A DNA stretch of 64,000 bases from JBBQZO01 sp038207625 (lineage in GTDB: Bacteria; Pseudomonadota; Gammaproteobacteria; Burkholderiales; Burkholderiaceae_D): the NCBI GenBank assembly GCA_038207625.1, contig JBBQZO010000002.1:1-64000 (forward strand). The letters are read 5' to 3'. The translations under genes were made by a program, and so were the position numbers. Shown piece after piece: positions 61,004 to 64,000 of this stretch; positions within the stretch are counted from its first letter, which is position 1; each line of letters begins with the position of its first letter. The notes under the pieces were generated by a model, which had not been told where the DNA came from, did not search any database, and saw nothing but the letters and a program-made list of their open reading frames with translations.

Positions 61004-64000
61004 TCAGTGGCGCAATTCGTTGACCGCCGGCCCGTGCAGCAGTCCGTGCAGGCGGAAGCCCTCGCGGATATTCTCGCGCAGCGTCGCGCCTTTCCACGGC
61101 TTGGTATAGAAGCGGTCGATCGCGCCCTGATTGACCGCCGCCATGATGGGCGCCAGGTCGGCATACGCCGAGAGCATGATGCGAAACGTGTTCGGGCACA
61201 GGTTCTTGACCCGCTCCATGAACTCGGTGCCGCTCATCAAGGGCATGCACTGGTCGCACAGGATCACCTGGACCCGGTGGCGTGCCAGCACGTCAAAACC
61301 TTCGGCCGCCGTTTTCGCCGTCAGGATGCGGTAGCCGTCCTGCGCCAGGAAATCGGCCAGCATGTCGAGCATGAAGGTGTCGTCGTCGACAATCAGCAAG
61401 GTCAGCTGGTCGGCGCGGCTGTCGTCCAGCGGCGCCGTCAGGCATTTACCGTCGCGCAGCATCTGCTCGAATTCGGCTTCCGGCAACGGCCGGCTGAAGT
61501 AATAACCCTGCATTTCGTCGCACCCGTGGCGGCGCAGATACGACAGCTGGGCGTCCGTTTCCACCCCTTCGGCCACCACCCGCAGTTTCAGGCTGTGCGC
61601 CATGTTGATGATGGCCAGCACGATGGCCGCATCGTCCGGGTTGCTGGTCACCTCGCGCACGAAGGCAATATCGATCTTGAGCTTGTCGATCGGGAAGCGC
61701 TTCAGATAGGCCAGGCTGGAGTAGCCGGTGCCGAAATCATCGATCGAGATCGAGATGCCCAGCGCCTTCAGGTTGCGCAGCACCGTGATGGTGTCTTCCG
61801 CGTTCGACATCAGACTGCTTTCGGTCAGCTCCAGCTCCAGCAGTTCGGGCGCGATATCGTACAGCTTGATCGCCTTGAGCACTTCTTCTTCCAAGCCGCC
61901 GACGAAGAACTGGATGCCCGACACGTTCACCGACAGGTGCACGGGGCCGATCTTGCTGCGACTCCATTCGGCGATCTTACGGCACGCTTCGCCGATCACC
62001 CAGGTGCCGACCCGCACGATCAGGCCCGTTTCCTCGAGCACGGGGATGAACAGCGCCGGCGAGACCACCCCGCTGCCGGGACGGCGCCAGCGGATCAGCG
62101 CCTCGGCGCCGCTGATGCGGCCCGAATCGATGTGCACCTTGGGCTGAAAGAACAGCTCGAATTCATCGTTGTCGATCGCATGACGCAGCGCCGTCTCCAG
62201 CTCCAGGCGGGCCAGCGACTGCGCGTTCATCTCGGCGGTGAAGAAGCGGAACGCGTCGCGCCCGGCCTCCTTGGCGCGGTACATGGCGGTGTCGGCGTAC
62301 TGGATCAGGGTGTCGGCGTCGAGCGCGTCGTCCGGGTACACGGTGATGCCGATCGAGGCCGTCACCGTCACCTCGTGGCCCTTCAGCTCGAACGGACGGC
62401 GCAGCACTTCGCGGATCTTGTCGACCACCATGATGGAATTTTGCGCGCCCTCGGGCAGCATCAGAATCGCCGCAAATTCGTCGCCGCCGAAGCGCCCGAC
62501 CGTGTCGCGCACCCGCAGGCAGTCAACCAGCCGGCTGGAAAACTGGCGCAGCAACTCGTCGCCGATCGGGTGTCCCAGCGTGTCGTTGACGGTCTTGAAG
62601 CGGTCCACGTCGAGAAACAGCACGGCCACCGACCAGCGGTGCTCGGCGGCCTGCTCGAGCGAACGGCACAGCGCCTCGCAGAACTGGCTGCGGTTGGGCA
62701 GCCCGGTCAGCGTGTCGAAATGGGCCAGCTTGAGCAGCCTTTGCTGGGCCTCCTTGCGTTCGGTGATGTCGCGCACCACCGCCAGCAATATCCAGCTCGC
62801 GCCCGAGCGCAGTGTGCGCCGCTGCACCTCGACCGACAGCGTCGAGCCATCCTTGCGGTGCAATACCAGCTCGGCCACCGAGCCGCTCTGGTCGCCCGCC
62901 AGCAGCTTCTCGTACAGCAGTTGCAGTCCGGCGCGCTCACCGTGATCGTTTTCCTGGCCGCCCACGCGCAGGAACTCGGCGCGCTCGTAACCGAGCATGC
63001 TGCAGGCGGGCGCATTGACGTCGACAAAGCTCATGGCGGCCCGGTCGATCAGGAAGATCGCGTCAGCGGTCGCGTCCATCGCCGTGCGAAAGCGCCGCAG
63101 GTCCTCGTCGAGACGGATGCGGGCGGCCATGTCGACCGTCAGCTGAGCGTGATGACGCTTGATTTCCTCGTACAGCACCAGGTTCTCGTAAGCGACCGCG
63201 ATCTGCGCGGCGACCGTTACCGCGACGCGCTCGTCGACTTCGTTGAAGGCGTCCGCGCCGAGCTTGTCGACCAGGTACAACCAGCCGTGCACGCGCTCGC
63301 GCGCGATCAGCGGCACGCCCAGGAAAGAGTGCACCGGCGGATGGGCGGGCGGCAGCCCGACCGCTTCGGCCGGCCCGCGCAGACCGTTCAGGCGGATCGG
63401 CTGGCGTTGTTCGAGCAAAGTGGCCAGCAGGCCCGCGCGCGGGGTGTCGGCGATCACCCGCGCCGGCTGGCCCAGCCCGCTGGCGGCAAAATGGCTGAGC
63501 GCCTCGGCGCCCTCCTCGAGCACGCCGATACAGGCGTATTTGGAGACGCAGATATTTTGCGCCACGCGGCAGCCGATCTCGATCAGCGCCACCGGGTCGC
63601 GCTCGGCACCGAGCTCGATGCCAAGATCAATCAGCGCGGTCAGGCGCAGGCTCACTGCCTGCAGGCTCGACAGCGAATGCGACAGCCGCTCGGCCATCTG
63701 GCCCAGCTCGTGGCTGGGTGCGTGGCCAACGCTGGCGTCGGCAATACGCGAAATCAGCTGGCTCGACGACTCGAGCTCATCGAGATAGCCGGCCACCTGA
63801 TGGTTGATGTCGAACACGGCCGGCAGCTCGCTGGTCACCGGCGCATAGCTGGTCACCGCGCTCGGACTGGCCATGCCCAGCGCCTCGTGCACGGTGCGCA
63901 GGATCACGTCCGGGTCTGAGGGCTTGGGCAACACCCAGCGCACCCCGCAAGCCTGCGCCATCAGGTTCGCTTCGCGCTCGCGGTAGGTGGCGGTGTAGAA
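61004..64000 (-). CDS. REC-GAF-PAS-GGDEF-EAL-REC c-di-GMP protein, 5' end cut by window edge
   Basis: At least 998 residues are visible, open to base 64000. The order is: tail of a receiver domain (YREREANLMAQACGVRWVLP followed by KPSD with the conserved Lys), a coiled region, GAF (NICVSKYACIGVLEEGAEAL, SFLGVPLIARERVHGWLYLV), PAS (AMDATADAIFLIDRAAMSFV), GGDEF (GRFGGDEFAAIL, intact), EAL (SGAEALIRWRRPG, DDFGTGYSSLAYLKRFP, intact) and a complete C-terminal REC (LTLLIVDDDTFMLDMLADFL, VILCDQCMPLMSG with the phospho-Asp, FYTKPW). Both RECs flank the output domains. Confidence 0.9.
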   Translation of the reverse strand, partial: FYTATYREREANLMAQACGVRWVLPKPSDPDVILRTVHEALGMASPSAVTSYAPVTSELPAVFDINHQVAGYLDELESSSQLISRIADASVGHAPSHELGQMAERLSHSLSSLQAVSLRLTALIDLGIELGAERDPVALIEIGCRVAQNICVSKYACIGVLEEGAEALSHFAASGLGQPARVIADTPRAGLLATLLEQRQPIRLNGLRGPAEAVGLPPAHPPVHSFLGVPLIARERVHGWLYLVDKLGADAFNEVDERVAVTVAAQIAVAYENLVLYEEIKRHHAQLTVDMAARIRLDEDLRRFRTAMDATADAIFLIDRAAMSFVDVNAPACSMLGYERAEFLRVGGQENDHGERAGLQLLYEKLLAGDQSGSVAELVLHRKDGSTLSVEVQRRTLRSGASWILLAVVRDITERKEAQQRLLKLAHFDTLTGLPNRSQFCEALCRSLEQAAEHRWSVAVLFLDVDRFKTVNDTLGHPIGDELLRQFSSRLVDCLRVRDTVGRFGGDEFAAILMLPEGAQNSIMVVDKIREVLRRPFELKGHEVTVTASIGITVYPDDALDADTLIQYADTAMYRAKEAGRDAFRFFTAEMNAQSLARLELETALRHAIDNDEFELFFQPKVHIDSGRISGAEALIRWRRPGSGVVSPALFIPVLEETGLIVRVGTWVIGEACRKIAEWSRSKIGPVHLSVNVSGIQFFVGGLEEEVLKAIKLYDIAPELLELELTESSLMSNAEDTITVLRNLKALGISISIDDFGTGYSSLAYLKRFPIDKLKIDIAFVREVTSNPDDAAIVLAIINMAHSLKLRVVAEGVETDAQLSYLRRHGCDEMQGYYFSRPLPEAEFEQMLRDGKCLTAPLDDSRADQLTLLIVDDDTFMLDMLADFLAQDGYRILTAKTAAEGFDVLARHRVQVILCDQCMPLMSGTEFMERVKNLCPNTFRIMLSAYADLAPIMAAVNQGAIDRFYTKPWKGATLRENIREGFRLHGLLHGPAVNELRH

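Noticed and set aside
60863..63919. 1018-codon plus-strand frame opposite the GGDEF/EAL gene
   Set aside because: It is antisense to intact GAF, PAS, GGDEF, EAL and REC domains.

Overview
The window is about 64 kb of high-GC (roughly 65%) chromosome, almost certainly from an Oxalobacteraceae betaproteobacterium (Massilia / Duganella / Janthinobacterium type). This is inferred from the gene families present: a hemC-hemD-hemX-hemY order, ppc divergent from hemC, three PEP-CTERM proteins, phasins of the PHA-granule type, cydABX with a cydP-like gene, a GbsR-type regulator, and many c-di-GMP and chemotaxis proteins. No tRNA, rRNA, CRISPR array, IS element or prophage was recognised. The window starts inside the 3' end of nadE and ends inside a multidomain c-di-GMP signalling gene.

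Layout. 1-5.7 kb: nadE, a GNAT-like protein, PEP-CTERM protein 1, a PPC/DUF296 protein, a PRC-barrel protein with an odd start, and ppa. 5.8-13 kb: the heme operon hemC-hemD-hemX-hemY on the minus strand, and ppc on the plus strand. hemC carries an in-frame amber codon. 13-17 kb: two tandem periplasmic binding proteins and a PAS/HisKA_3 kinase. 17-21.4 kb: rpoD without dnaG, a candidate small RNA, proQ with a foldable leader, and a DEDD exonuclease. 21.5-28.9 kb: a MocR-type regulator, a cytochrome c pair, a PilT-like ATPase, an HExxH protein, a truncated rlmI-like gene and a second amber-interrupted gene. 29-38 kb: a GGDEF/EAL protein, a weak hemerythrin-like protein, a DUF1439 lipoprotein, a GIN-domain protein, a FliL-like protein, an MCP and PEP-CTERM protein 2. 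38-42.8 kb: a copper chaperone with a (Thr-Ala)n signal region encoded by a hexanucleotide microsatellite, DUF2946, yaeQ, purU, an MDR reductase and a third binding protein. 43-49 kb: phasin, pseudo-hemerythrin, KGG protein, an acyltransferase-3 overlapping an NHL-M23 fusion gene, and GbsR. 49.2-53 kb: the cytochrome bd operon cydP-cydA-cydB-cydX, then a YgjP-type metalloprotein. 53-58.6 kb: PEP-CTERM protein 3, the TetR-TPR-LOG operon, patatin and phasin. 58.7-64 kb: a two-domain fatty acyl-CoA reductase-like protein, a REP-like hairpin and a REC-GAF-PAS-GGDEF-EAL-REC protein.

Functional reading. Housekeeping blocks (NAD, heme, anaplerosis, sigma-70, cytochrome bd) alternate with accessory lipid-storage and envelope genes. 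The phasin / patatin / TetR / acyl-CoA reductase cluster suggests handling of storage lipid, possibly wax ester or PHA. The most notable observations are the amber codon at a conserved position in hemC, a compact sRNA-like transcription unit between rpoD and proQ, the hexanucleotide repeat in the copper chaperone, and several decayed or degenerate genes. TAG is also the ordinary terminator of many intact genes here, so the amber codons are more likely mutation or sequence error than recoding.
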